From Dehalococcoidia bacterium (GTDB taxonomy: Bacteria > Chloroflexota > Dehalococcoidia > SAR202 > UBA11138), in contig JAAXHY010000474.1 in NCBI GenBank assembly GCA_012270665.1, positions 1 to 6,849 on the forward strand: DNA of 6,849 bases, given 5' to 3'. This document shows, piece after piece, positions 1 to 6,334 of the stretch (position 1 is the first letter of the stretch; each line of letters starts with the position of its first letter). The notes beneath the pieces were generated by a model that ran no database searches, was not told where the DNA came from, and was given only the letters and a program-made list of their open reading frames with translations. Made by a program: the position numbers and the translations under genes.

Positions 1-3000
1 CCGGTAGAATCGCCGCCGACTGAGGCCGGTCTCGGCAACTGCGTCGAGGGTATGAAGGTGTCTGTGCTCAACAGCGGCTTCAACGCGCTGCCCGAGGATC
101 AGTCCAAGAGGGAAGGAAACGGCGGCTTCGAGACCTTCATAGTCCTGAACTGCAAGGCATACGAGATTCGCTGGGAGATACTCGACGCCGCCGGCAGGAT
201 TGTTTCCGGCGGCACGGGCGCGAACCGGATCAACGACAAGTTCGACGAGGTGGAGTGGGTCGATCTGGAGACTATCGAGTACCAGCGGCACACTTCGGAT
301 GTTGTGGACTCGGAGGGCAACATTCTCTTTCGCGCCGGCGACGTGGTGGTGGACGAGGACGGCAACGGCATTCCCGCGACGGAGCAGCCGCCTGCCGTAA
401 CCGCATACAGGTTCAAGTTCGAGTTTGCCAACGATGAAGTGCAGCAGGGCGCCGAGATGGTGAGGCCGCTTACCAACAACCGCGATTACCTTCTCAAGTT
501 CGACATCGTGCCATTCGAGGGCGCTCCGAATAACCACATTCACGGCTGGGTCTTTGAAATCGTCGGCAAGCTGGGCGGCAACTGGTGGCAGAAGATTATC
601 AGGGTGCTGTCACCCACCAACTGGCTGGACAAGGGTCTGTCTTTCCTGTTCCAGGGAATAGGCACCGCCGTGCATGGCGGAATGTGCTTCGCGATGGGGC
701 ATTTCATGACCGATTCGGAGCGGGAGGCGTTCGACCGCATCGACTCGAATGGAGACGGAAGGATCACCACTGACGATGAACTGGTGGAGAATGCCGATGA
801 CCCGCACAAGCCAAACGCTAATGGGAACTGCAAGAAGCCGGACAAGTCTCCGCGTGAGGAGCTTGAGGAGCTCCGCACCGCCGCATACATCGAGGTGAAC
901 GAGCAGCGTGCGCTCGCCGGCCTATCGCCTCTGCTGCAGAGGCAGGAGAAGCGCGACACCTATCTGTCCGAGGTGCTCGACGGGCGCGATCCTCGCTCAA
1001 GCGACGTGCCGCTGGCTACGCAGGTTCACTACGAGCTGAGCCACATAACCCTTGTGCCGAGGCTGGCTCTGGAGAAAATGGACGCGGCGCCTCCGCAGCA
1101 ATCGATGGATGGAGGCATCACGACCTTTACGGGGCTGCTGACGGGAACGCCGCCCGAACTGACTTATGAGCGAGGCATCGTCAGAATTGGCTGGTCGGCG
1201 CTCCTGAACGTAATGGTGGCCGCACTCGCGCTTGTCATCGCGTGGATCGGTCTGAGTCAGATAGTTCGCAGCTTCATTGGCGGGCAGCGCACTATGGCCG
1301 ACTGGCGCGAGACGATTCCTCGACTGATACTCGCGCTTATAGCCGCGCTCACCAGCTACTGGTGGTGTTCCTTGCTCGTGGATATTGCGGACGGTGTGTC
1401 GCGGTATGTCGCGGCGGCGATGCGCGTCACTCCTGCCGACATAACCCTTACCTTGGGGAACGCTCTCTTCGCGATAGTCGCGAGGAATGTCTCGCATTCC
1501 TGGCTCGCGGCTGTTCCTGTCGCCGGGGTTCTCCTTGTGGCGATCAAGGTCGCCTTTACGGGCCTGATAGTCCTGCTGATGAAGATATTCGCGATTACGG
1601 TGCTTCTGGTAATCGCGCAGTTCGTGATGCGAATAGTATTGCTGAATCTTCTGATAATCATCTCACCGCTGGGCATGCTGATGTGGGCGCTGCCTGAGAC
1701 TTCGGGATGGGGACGGAGGTGGTTGACGCTCTTTACGACCACTCTGTTCCAGCACGGAATCCAGATTATAGCCTTCGCCGTGGCTATATGGTTCGTGCGG
1801 CTGGCGACGCCTGTCGGCATCGTTGCCGACACAGGATCGGTCAACTCGGCGCTGCAGGCTGTGCTTCCGACGCAGATGTTCTGGGCGCTTCTGATCGGCA
1901 TCATGGGGATGATAGTGACATTCAAGGTGCCTAGCATTCTCGGACAGGGCAGCCTGCAGGAGAGCTTCGTCAGCACTATCTCGTTCGCAGCGGTGGGTTT
2001 TCGGTCGCTTGGGTTTATGGCTGGTGGCGGCGCGGGCGGACCGCTTGGTTTCCTGGGCGGGGGTGGGGACCCTGGCGGCGCGCCCGCAGCCGCCGGAGGT
2101 CTGGCTGCGCAGGCTCCTGTCAGAGGCGTAGCAAGTGGAGTGGCGGCGGCCACGACGAATGTGGCGGCGGGCGCAGTTGTGGGAGGCTTCAGATCGCTCC
2201 GCGCCGGCTTCAGCGCAATAAGAGGCGCAGGTTCCTATATTTCTTCGGAGTTCGGCTCACAGTCGGCCCCGCCGTCCTCGGTCAGAACACCATCTTCTTA
2301 CGGAGATGGTTCCGGACCGGAGGTTGCTCTTGCAGAGGAGGGAGTCGCTCCGATAACGCGAGCGGATGGCACCAGCTCGGTCTCTCCTATCGAGACAGGC
2401 ATGGTGACGGGCGATACATCGCGGGATCGACCGGCTGGCGGCGTGTCGAGTGAGGCGTCGGAAGATAGGTTGCTGACGCCGCGTGAGCAGCACCAGGCGC
2501 ATGTCAGGCAGATCGTTGGCGGCATCGGTGGCAGAGCATACCTGCGTGGGCGTAGAGGTGGGATGCAGGCGATGAGCCGTTGGTACGTACGAGAGAACGG
2601 CGCAATAAGACCCTCGACGCCGCAAGAGAGAGCGCTCATCGACAATCTGAGCGTGGAGCGATTCAACCGAGCCTTCGAGGCGCGACCCGCCGCGGAGCCT
2701 CACACCGGACCGTCGGCTGGTCCTAGGGGCGTTGCCGACGACACTAGAGCGAGGGCGCTGATGGGCAGCGATGCCTTCGACAAGATGAGTGAAAGCAGCG
2801 TTGTTGTGGTCAATGACAATTATGTCGCGGACGGCTGGACGGTTCGTCCGGCGACGGCTGCCGAGCGGCGTGTCATTGGAGATATGGGACGGGATCGTTT
2901 CAATCAGGTATTCAGCGCCCGCCGAGCGGAGGCTGAGACGACTGCGATTCCTCAGAGACGGACTTACTTCGACGCGAGGAGGGCGCGCTCGGAGATGGGC

Positions 3001-4137
3001 GAGGGCGCTTTCACACAGGCTCGACAAGATGGACTGGTCGCATTGGGCGGTCCCTATGTCCTGCAGGGCGGGCAGACAAGGCTTGCGACAGCGACTGAGC
3101 GGCAATTGGTTTCGGACATGGGGCGGGAGAGATTCAACAGGATATTTGACCCGCCGCCTGCTCCGGCCACTGCGGGAACGAGAGATGGCGGTGAAGTTCC
3201 TACCGAGCGTGTGTCCGGAGGTCATGAGGACTCGAGCTCCGAGCGTCCATCGGTGATGAGTCAGATGGGCCAGGCGTTTCGTGAGGGCTATTCGGGATAC
3301 ATGGAGCAGGCCCGGGTATCGCTGGTAAGGGACATGGATTCGGACCGCATTATGCCGGAATCCAGCGAGGGGCATGTCGCCCGACAGACTCTCGGAGAGG
3401 AGTTTCAGGCGACTGCTGGCAGGCGTATCCGGTATGTGGGCAGCGGAGCTTGGCAGAACACGGGTGGCGCGATAAGACCACTCACGGGTGAGCAGGCGCA
3501 TGCTCGGGCGGTACTGGGTGACGAGGACTTCGCAAGGGCGATGGATAGCAGTATCCGGACCCAGGGCCAGCAGAACAGCCAGGGCGAATACATGGTCACA
3601 GAGAACGGGCAGCAGCGCGTGGCGACGCCTGCGGAATCTCGGCTGATCGCGCCGGACCAACTTGGGATGCATGGCTTCAACAGAGCTATGAGCACTCGCA
3701 GCCAGTTCATGGGAGAGGGCGACTTCGTGCGCGACGAGGGGACTACCAGGATTGCGACGGAGAACGAGTCCAGACTGCTCAACCAGGTGGGTGAGCAACG
3801 GTTCAATGAAGTGATGGGACGGCGTATCGAGTACGCGGGTGAAGGCTATCACGTGGACACCATGCCTGAAACGGGAGAGGTGTTGCAGCAGGCCGGACGC
3901 GACAGCGCGCGCCTTGCCCGCGAGGCACGCGAGGGTGGGGAACGGATTGTGGAGCGCGGGAGAGAACTGGCTGAGGAGGGGCGACGAACCGGCTTCTCGC
4001 AGGGTCTGGGAGACTGGGGACGGTCCGCGGGGCAGGAACTCGGCGGACGTGAGGAGCGACCGCCGTATGACGCGCAGCGTGTCGAGAACGATGAACAGCG
4101 GCGGCGCTACTACGGAATGCGCAGTCCGGACGAGTAG
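1..4137 (+). CDS. VirB6/TrbL-like type IV secretion membrane protein with C-terminal repeats (5' partial)
   Basis: The frame is open from base 1 and the ATG at 52 has no Shine-Dalgarno sequence, so the start lies upstream; 1378 residues are visible (residue 1 = bases 1-3). Residues 1-390 are hydrophilic, perhaps extracytoplasmic and beta-rich at first, with calcium-loop-like motifs at 118-128 and 248-259. Hydrophobic segments lie near 398-420, 440-463, 500-565 (two or three helices), 575-605 and 618-645. The stretch PLGMLMWALPET, then GWGRRW and a further helix, resembles the conserved core of VirB6/TrbL proteins, which form the inner-membrane channel of type IV secretion systems. A Gly/Ala-rich linker (about 674-704) leads to degenerate repeats (about 861-1275) and a charged, probably helical tail (1294-1378). 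VirB6 proteins are usually near 300 residues, and TrbL-like proteins of Gram-positive elements are longer, so this one is very large. Family assignment rests on topology, motif and neighbours. Confidence 0.75.
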   Translation, partial: PVESPPTEAGLGNCVEGMKVSVLNSGFNALPEDQSKREGNGGFETFIVLNCKAYEIRWEILDAAGRIVSGGTGANRINDKFDEVEWVDLETIEYQRHTSDVVDSEGNILFRAGDVVVDEDGNGIPATEQPPAVTAYRFKFEFANDEVQQGAEMVRPLTNNRDYLLKFDIVPFEGAPNNHIHGWVFEIVGKLGGNWWQKIIRVLSPTNWLDKGLSFLFQGIGTAVHGGMCFAMGHFMTDSEREAFDRIDSNGDGRITTDDELVENADDPHKPNANGNCKKPDKSPREELEELRTAAYIEVNEQRALAGLSPLLQRQEKRDTYLSEVLDGRDPRSSDVPLATQVHYELSHITLVPRLALEKMDAAPPQQSMDGGITTFTGLLTGTPPELTYERGIVRIGWSALLNVMVAALALVIAWIGLSQIVRSFIGGQRTMADWRETIPRLILALIAALTSYWWCSLLVDIADGVSRYVAAAMRVTPADITLTLGNALFAIVARNVSHSWLAAVPVAGVLLVAIKVAFTGLIVLLMKIFAITVLLVIAQFVMRIVLLNLLIIISPLGMLMWALPETSGWGRRWLTLFTTTLFQHGIQIIAFAVAIWFVRLATPVGIVADTGSVNSALQAVLPTQMFWALLIGIMGMIVTFKVPSILGQGSLQESFVSTISFAAVGFRSLGFMAGGGAGGPLGFLGGGGDPGGAPAAAGGLAAQAPVRGVASGVAAATTNVAAGAVVGGFRSLRAGFSAIRGAGSYISSEFGSQSAPPSSVRTPSSYGDGSGPEVALAEEGVAPITRADGTSSVSPIETGMVTGDTSRDRPAGGVSSEASEDRLLTPREQHQAHVRQIVGGIGGRAYLRGRRGGMQAMSRWYVRENGAIRPSTPQERALIDNLSVERFNRAFEARPAAEPHTGPSAGPRGVADDTRARALMGSDAFDKMSESSVVVVNDNYVADGWTVRPATAAERRVIGDMGRDRFNQVFSARRAEAETTAIPQRRTYFDARRARSEMGEGAFTQARQDGLVALGGPYVLQGGQTRLATATERQLVSDMGRERFNRIFDPPPAPATAGTRDGGEVPTERVSGGHEDSSSERPSVMSQMGQAFREGYSGYMEQARVSLVRDMDSDRIMPESSEGHVARQTLGEEFQATAGRRIRYVGSGAWQNTGGAIRPLTGEQAHARAVLGDEDFARAMDSSIRTQGQQNSQGEYMVTENGQQRVATPAESRLIAPDQLGMHGFNRAMSTRSQFMGEGDFVRDEGTTRIATENESRLLNQVGEQRFNEVMGRRIEYAGEGYHVDTMPETGEVLQQAGRDSARLAREAREGGERIVERGRELAEEGRRTGFSQGLGDWGRSAGQELGGREERPPYDAQRVENDEQRRRYYGMRSPDE
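742..777 (+). other. EF-hand/dockerin-like calcium-binding loop in the VirB6-like protein
   Basis: These 12 codons read DSNGDGRITTDD (residues 248-259 of the window ORF). Asp1, Asn3, Asp5, Gly6, Ile8 and Asp12 match the canonical EF-hand loop, with Glu following at 13. A weaker Asp-rich loop, DEDGNGIPATE (bases 352-384), resembles thrombospondin type 3 calcium repeats. Both precede the first clear membrane helix near base 1190, so calcium binding outside the membrane is plausible. One loop alone does not prove binding. Confidence 0.5.
2581..3825 (+). repeat. Six degenerate protein-level tandem repeats in the VirB6-like C-terminal domain
   Basis: Units of about 35-45 residues recur at 2581-2685, 2818-2922, 3052-3156, 3421-3558, 3586-3699 and 3700-3825, with a decayed seventh at 3826-3879. 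Each starts with an aromatic/Val strand (YV, FV) and a short Gly turn. Next comes Arg-x-[Ala/Ser/Leu]-Thr-x-x-Glu, then a helix with Leu/Val-Ile and Gly-x-x-Arg-Phe-Asn-x-x-Phe/Met. Examples are RPATAAERRVIGDMGRDRFN in unit 2 and RIATENESRLL with GEQRFNEVM in unit 6. Spacers between early units carry a half-helix copy (RALMGSDAF, RSEMGEGAF, RQTLGEEF), so the full unit may be helix-strand-helix. The DNA is diverged, which points to old duplication kept by selection on protein. I do not recognise the fold. Confidence 0.75.
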
Positions 4138-4148
4138 GAGTCTGTGAG

Positions 4149-4158
4149 AGGAGGTGAT
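4149..4158 (+). promoter_or_regulatory. Orphan strong Shine-Dalgarno sequence in the 4138-4228 spacer
   Basis: AGGAGGTGAT is nearly the full complement of the 16S rRNA 3' end, the strongest ribosome-binding sequence in the window. No normal start follows at the usual distance. A CTG at 4160 or a GTG at 4154 would open a peptide of 17-19 codons ending at the TAA at 4211-4213. A GTG at 4172 is too far away. It may drive a leader peptide coupled to the pilin-like gene at 4229, whose own site GGAGGT (4215-4220) overlaps nothing else. Otherwise this 91-base spacer shows no gene, terminator or promoter that I can support. Confidence 0.4.
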
Positions 4159-4228
4159 TCTGTCGAGAGGCGTGAAGGTATCAGAGAAAGGGCGGTATCG
4201 GCATCAAGTTTAATGGAGGTATCTGAAA

Positions 4229-4786
4229 ATGATCGATCTTGGGCCGGAACTTGTCGTGCAGGTTCAGCAGGGAGCGGCTCTTGTTGAGCCCATTACCGAG
4301 CAGGTCTATATGGAGCAGAACCAGTCGATCATCGAGGGACTGTTTCGCGGCGGGCAGACGATAATTCGCTGGCTCATGGGCCTGGGGATACTTGTGGCGA
4401 CGGGATTCTGCATCTGGGGCTTTATGAAGCTCAACCGAGCTGCTGATGATCCACAGATGTTTGCGAGGGCCCGTAACCAGATAGTGTTCAGCATCGCCTC
4501 GGCGGGGGGCTGCGCGCTGGCGTTCTTCTTCATAGGCGGTGGCGTGGAGTTCTTCTCCACCGCCTTTGGCGGGCAGAACGTGGACGTGGGACAGGTGGGG
4601 ATCGTGGACGCGTCCGCAACGGAAATTCGGGTGGAAGGCGAGTTTCTCGGCATGTTTAACAACGACGTCGTCCTCTGCGAGGACAGCTCGGGCAATGCGG
4701 CTGTCACATCCCTGGGCTGGACATGGGCAGACGGAGTGGCTGGTGATGCAGACGGAAATGCGGCTACTGGGCAATGTAGCAAGTGA
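4229..4786 (+). CDS. VirB2/TrbC-type pilin-like membrane protein with C-terminal Cys-GWxW-Cys module
   Basis: This 185-residue protein starts at an ATG with GGAGGT eight bases upstream. Residues 45-66 and about 87-110 are membrane helices. The short loop between them (KLNRAADDPQMFARARNQ) is basic and therefore probably cytoplasmic. This helix-loop-helix layout, with the loop followed by A-R-x-x-I, is typical of VirB2/TrbC-like type IV secretion pilins of Gram-positive-type systems, which form the pilus or surface tip. There is no clear cleavable signal peptide. The tail of about 75 residues is long for a pilin and should lie outside; it ends with Cys150, GWTW at 163-166 and Cys183. The same module ends the proteins at 5186 and 5820. 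The stop TGA overlaps a possible GTG start (4783) of the zinc-ribbon gene. The pilin assignment comes from topology and context, not close sequence identity. Confidence 0.65.
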   Translation: MIDLGPELVVQVQQGAALVEPITEQVYMEQNQSIIEGLFRGGQTIIRWLMGLGILVATGFCIWGFMKLNRAADDPQMFARARNQIVFSIASAGGCALAFFFIGGGVEFFSTAFGGQNVDVGQVGIVDASATEIRVEGEFLGMFNNDVVLCEDSSGNAAVTSLGWTWADGVAGDADGNAATGQCSK

Positions 4787-4827
4787 CGCACAGTTGTCGA
4801 GGTGTCGAATGGAAAAGGTTAGTGGAG

Positions 4828-4986
4828 ATGATTGAGCGGTGCCCTTATTGCGGAGAACTGCTGGAGATACCCCTGGCTGAAGAGGGCGGACCGCTTCCGG
4901 GGGAGTTGATTCGATGCGCGACTTGTGGGGGCACGTTCGTGTTGGGCCAAGGCGATACGGTTCCGAGCGTCGAGAGTTTCCCTTGA
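4828..4986 (+). CDS. MJ0042-like zinc-ribbon microprotein
   Basis: The 52-residue product has Cys5-x-x-Cys8 and Cys30-x-x-Cys33, each followed by Gly (CPYCGE, CATCGG). A short acidic stretch ending in hydrophobic-Arg before the second pair matches the layout of MJ0042-type zinc ribbons. It probably binds one zinc ion and is cytoplasmic; its role in secretion is unknown. I chose the ATG at 4828 because AAAAGG (4813-4818) sits nine bases upstream. A GTG at 4783, overlapping the stop of the preceding pilin gene, would add 15 residues without recognisable features, and GTG 4822 is also possible. After the TGA the same frame stays open to 5169 and encodes a membrane helix, so this may be the first half of a split zinc-ribbon/membrane protein. 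Confidence 0.6.
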   Translation: MIERCPYCGELLEIPLAEEGGPLPGELIRCATCGGTFVLGQGDTVPSVESFP

Positions 4987-5031
4987 GGATTAGGTGGCGC
5001 GGTAAAGCATACATTCTTCCAGCTTGGGGAG

Positions 5032-5169
5032 ATGGTTACGGGCTTCGTGTCGGCAGTCCTGATGGTGATAGTGTTCTGGGCTTTCATGATGTTTCTGCTG
5101 GGGTGGGTCTTCGGAGATGACGTATTCGACGTTGTGAAGTGGGTGTTTAGTCAGGCTTTGAGAAGGTAG
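5032..5169 (+). CDS. 45-residue single-helix membrane microprotein
   Basis: The product begins MVTGFVSAVLMVIVFWAFMM and is almost entirely hydrophobic up to residue 28. It ends in a short amphipathic segment with a basic end (QALRR), which suggests one membrane helix, probably with the basic end in the cytoplasm. It fills the gap between the zinc-ribbon gene and the second pilin-like gene and stops 16 bases before the latter. GGGGAG lies directly against the ATG, too close for normal ribosome binding, so the start is uncertain. No other start occurs between the in-frame TGA at 4984 and this ATG. It could be a small accessory subunit of the secretion complex or the C-terminal half of the zinc-ribbon protein. 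I do not recognise a family. Confidence 0.5.
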   Translation: MVTGFVSAVLMVIVFWAFMMFLLGWVFGDDVFDVVKWVFSQALRR

Positions 5170-5185
5170 CCGGAGAGCGAGCGAT

Positions 5186-5791
5186 ATGTTCCTTGACTCG
5201 GAGGTGATTGAACTGCTCGGAAACGCCGGGCAGACAGAGTCTTTGGTCGGTGTTGCCCTAGATATCACTGTGCGAGCTTGTGGGCTGCCGCAAGAGGCGT
5301 ACTTTGAGGATCGGGAGATGAATGCTGTGCTCGACATGTCCAGAACCGGAGCGCGGGTGATAATCCTCGTCACGGTGCTCGCTGCTGTTGGCTACTGGCT
5401 ATACGCGATGTTCGTGCTTATGTCCTCGGACGGTGACTCACGGGGACTTGAGCGTAGCAGAGACATCATCTGGAGCATCGTGAAGGGATTGATGTTGGGA
5501 GTGTGCTCCTACCTGATAATCAACGGCGCCGTAACCCTGTATATAAACGCAGGTGACTTAGAGGACGTAGTGAGGTTCTGGGACGACAGTCAGTTTGACG
5601 GCGAGTTCAACCTTGACGAGGTGCTTGCGAGCGAGACCGCGCTTGAGGGTGAAGTGCTGATGTTGGGTGGTGACGGAAGACCTATCGCTTGCAAGGACAG
5701 CTTAGAAGGCATCGCTCGGAATGCAGGATGGACGTGGAACGGGAATGGCGTGGGTGGAACGGGAGTCGCCGGTTGCGTAAAGACAGATTGA
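5186..5791 (+). CDS. Second VirB2/TrbC-type pilin-like membrane protein with Cys-GWxW-Cys module
   Basis: The 201-residue product starts at an ATG preceded by GGAGAG (5172-5177) eight bases upstream. Helices lie at about 57-79 and 94-120. The loop between them (SSDGDSRGLERSRD) and the following I-I-x-x-I-x-x-G-L pattern resemble the pilin family (YMTSAG-like turn, then A/S-R-x-x-I). By the positive-inside rule both ends face outward. The N-terminal region of about 55 residues has no cleavable signal peptide that I can see. The long C-terminal tail ends with Cys169, GWTW at 181-184 and Cys197. It shares EGE-[FV]-L and the Cys module with the protein at 4229, so the two are probably paralogues from an old duplication. 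It may be a minor pilin or tip subunit, or a membrane-anchored partner of the first pilin. Confidence 0.6.
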   Translation: MFLDSEVIELLGNAGQTESLVGVALDITVRACGLPQEAYFEDREMNAVLDMSRTGARVIILVTVLAAVGYWLYAMFVLMSSDGDSRGLERSRDIIWSIVKGLMLGVCSYLIINGAVTLYINAGDLEDVVRFWDDSQFDGEFNLDEVLASETALEGEVLMLGGDGRPIACKDSLEGIARNAGWTWNGNGVGGTGVAGCVKTD

Positions 5792-5819
5792 ACTCTTGGG
5801 ACATATAGGAACGACTCTG

Positions 5820-6221
5820 ATGGCCAATGACGAGGACAAATTAGTCGGCGACCTACTTGACAGAATCGCGGCGGTGCTCGGAGTGTCGCGTAAGCAGGCT
5901 CTGGCGGCGCTCGCCACTATTGCGGCGATAGTCGGCTTGAGTTTCTATCTAGCTGTGACGTCGGGGCTGTTTCTCTTTCGTCAGTACGAGACGGGTGGAG
6001 CGCCACCGACACCAAAAGCTGCCGGCCGGGAAATCCTGTTGGAGAGGGCTGAGGTGCCGACTCTGGTCGAAGTAGGCGAGCCTGTGCCGGATGCGCCGCA
6101 AGGTGAAGGTGGTACACTGCTGCGCTGCGGTCCGGAACTGGCTGGTCAGGTTGGTCTGCGAAGGGGATGGGTGTGGGATGACCGGGTACCGGGCTGTCGG
6201 CGTGTTTGGCAGCGACGATGA
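5820..6221 (+). CDS. Single-helix membrane protein ending in Cys-GWxW-Cys module
   Basis: I chose the ATG at 5820 (133 residues) because AGGA at 5807-5810 lies nine bases upstream. An in-frame TTG at 5796 would add eight residues but lacks a site. The N-terminus (1-24) is a charged, probably cytoplasmic helix. Residues 27-53 form one membrane helix followed by a Pro/Gly-rich linker, which predicts an N-in, C-out protein. The end carries Cys103, GWVW at 116-119 and Cys126, then a basic tail (RRVWQRR). The module matches the ends of the two upstream pilin-like proteins even though the rest of the protein is unrelated to them, which suggests the module moves or is kept as a unit. The stop TGA overlaps a possible ATG (6218). 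No known family is recognised. A surface role within the secretion apparatus is inferred. Confidence 0.6.
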   Translation: MANDEDKLVGDLLDRIAAVLGVSRKQALAALATIAAIVGLSFYLAVTSGLFLFRQYETGGAPPTPKAAGREILLERAEVPTLVEVGEPVPDAPQGEGGTLLRCGPELAGQVGLRRGWVWDDRVPGCRRVWQRR

Positions 6222-6334
6222 GAAGGAACGCTGGGGAGCATATGAGTGGAAAGCTGGGATCACGGGTCGTGCGTAGATGGATACGAATACTGCCGCACAG
6301 GCCGTGCCTGGAGTGCCACTGGCGAGGCCAGTAA
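6218..6334 (+). CDS. Possible 38-residue basic micro-ORF (doubtful)
   Basis: The ATG overlaps the stop of the preceding gene as ATGA, a common arrangement for translational coupling. A second in-frame ATG at 6242 follows GGGGAG. The product is strongly basic (RVVRRWIRILPHR) and contains CLEC, but no domain is recognised. It overlaps the equally doubtful ORF at 6277 in another frame, so at most one of the two is likely to be real. It may be no more than an open stretch in a 135-base spacer. Confidence 0.2.
   Translation: MRRNAGEHMSGKLGSRVVRRWIRILPHRPCLECHWRGQ

Noticed and set aside
1469..1501. Palindromes TCGCGA-tag-TCGCGA and a 7-base-arm hairpin (AGGAATG / CATTCCT)
   Set aside because: They fall inside the coding sequence of the membrane core, have short arms and no T-run, and are expected by chance in 4 kb of GC-rich coding DNA.
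1356..2153. A 265-codon open frame on the minus strand with a Pro/Ala-rich N-terminus
   Set aside because: It is antisense to the membrane core and Gly-rich linker of the VirB6-like gene. The Pro/Ala content simply mirrors Gly/Ala codons, and there is no ribosome-binding site.
2257..3852. A 531-codon open frame on the minus strand
   Set aside because: It lies wholly antisense to the repeat region of the VirB6-like gene. Its product is Arg/Ser/Leu-rich with no domain or start signal. The sense frame carries clear protein-level repeats, so this is a shadow caused by high GC and repeated codons.
4181..5014. A 277-codon minus-strand ORF across the first pilin-like gene
   Set aside because: It is antisense to two genes with recognisable topology or Cys motifs, spans their intergenic signals, and shows no domain of its own.
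4914..5120. A 68-codon + strand ORF overlapping the zinc-ribbon and single-helix genes
   Set aside because: The other frame explains the region better: four ordered Cys in a zinc ribbon, then a membrane helix ending just before the next gene's ribosome-binding site.
4784..6221. Recoded TGA (alternative genetic code) as in some candidate-phylum bacteria
   Set aside because: TGA ends several genes here at sensible overlaps or junctions, and the 4-kb ORF contains no in-frame TGA, so the standard bacterial code applies.
6091..6276. A 61-codon + strand ORF overlapping the end of the single-helix gene
   Set aside because: Most of it lies out of frame within the Cys-GWxW-Cys module, which is conserved in the other frame, and there is no start signal.
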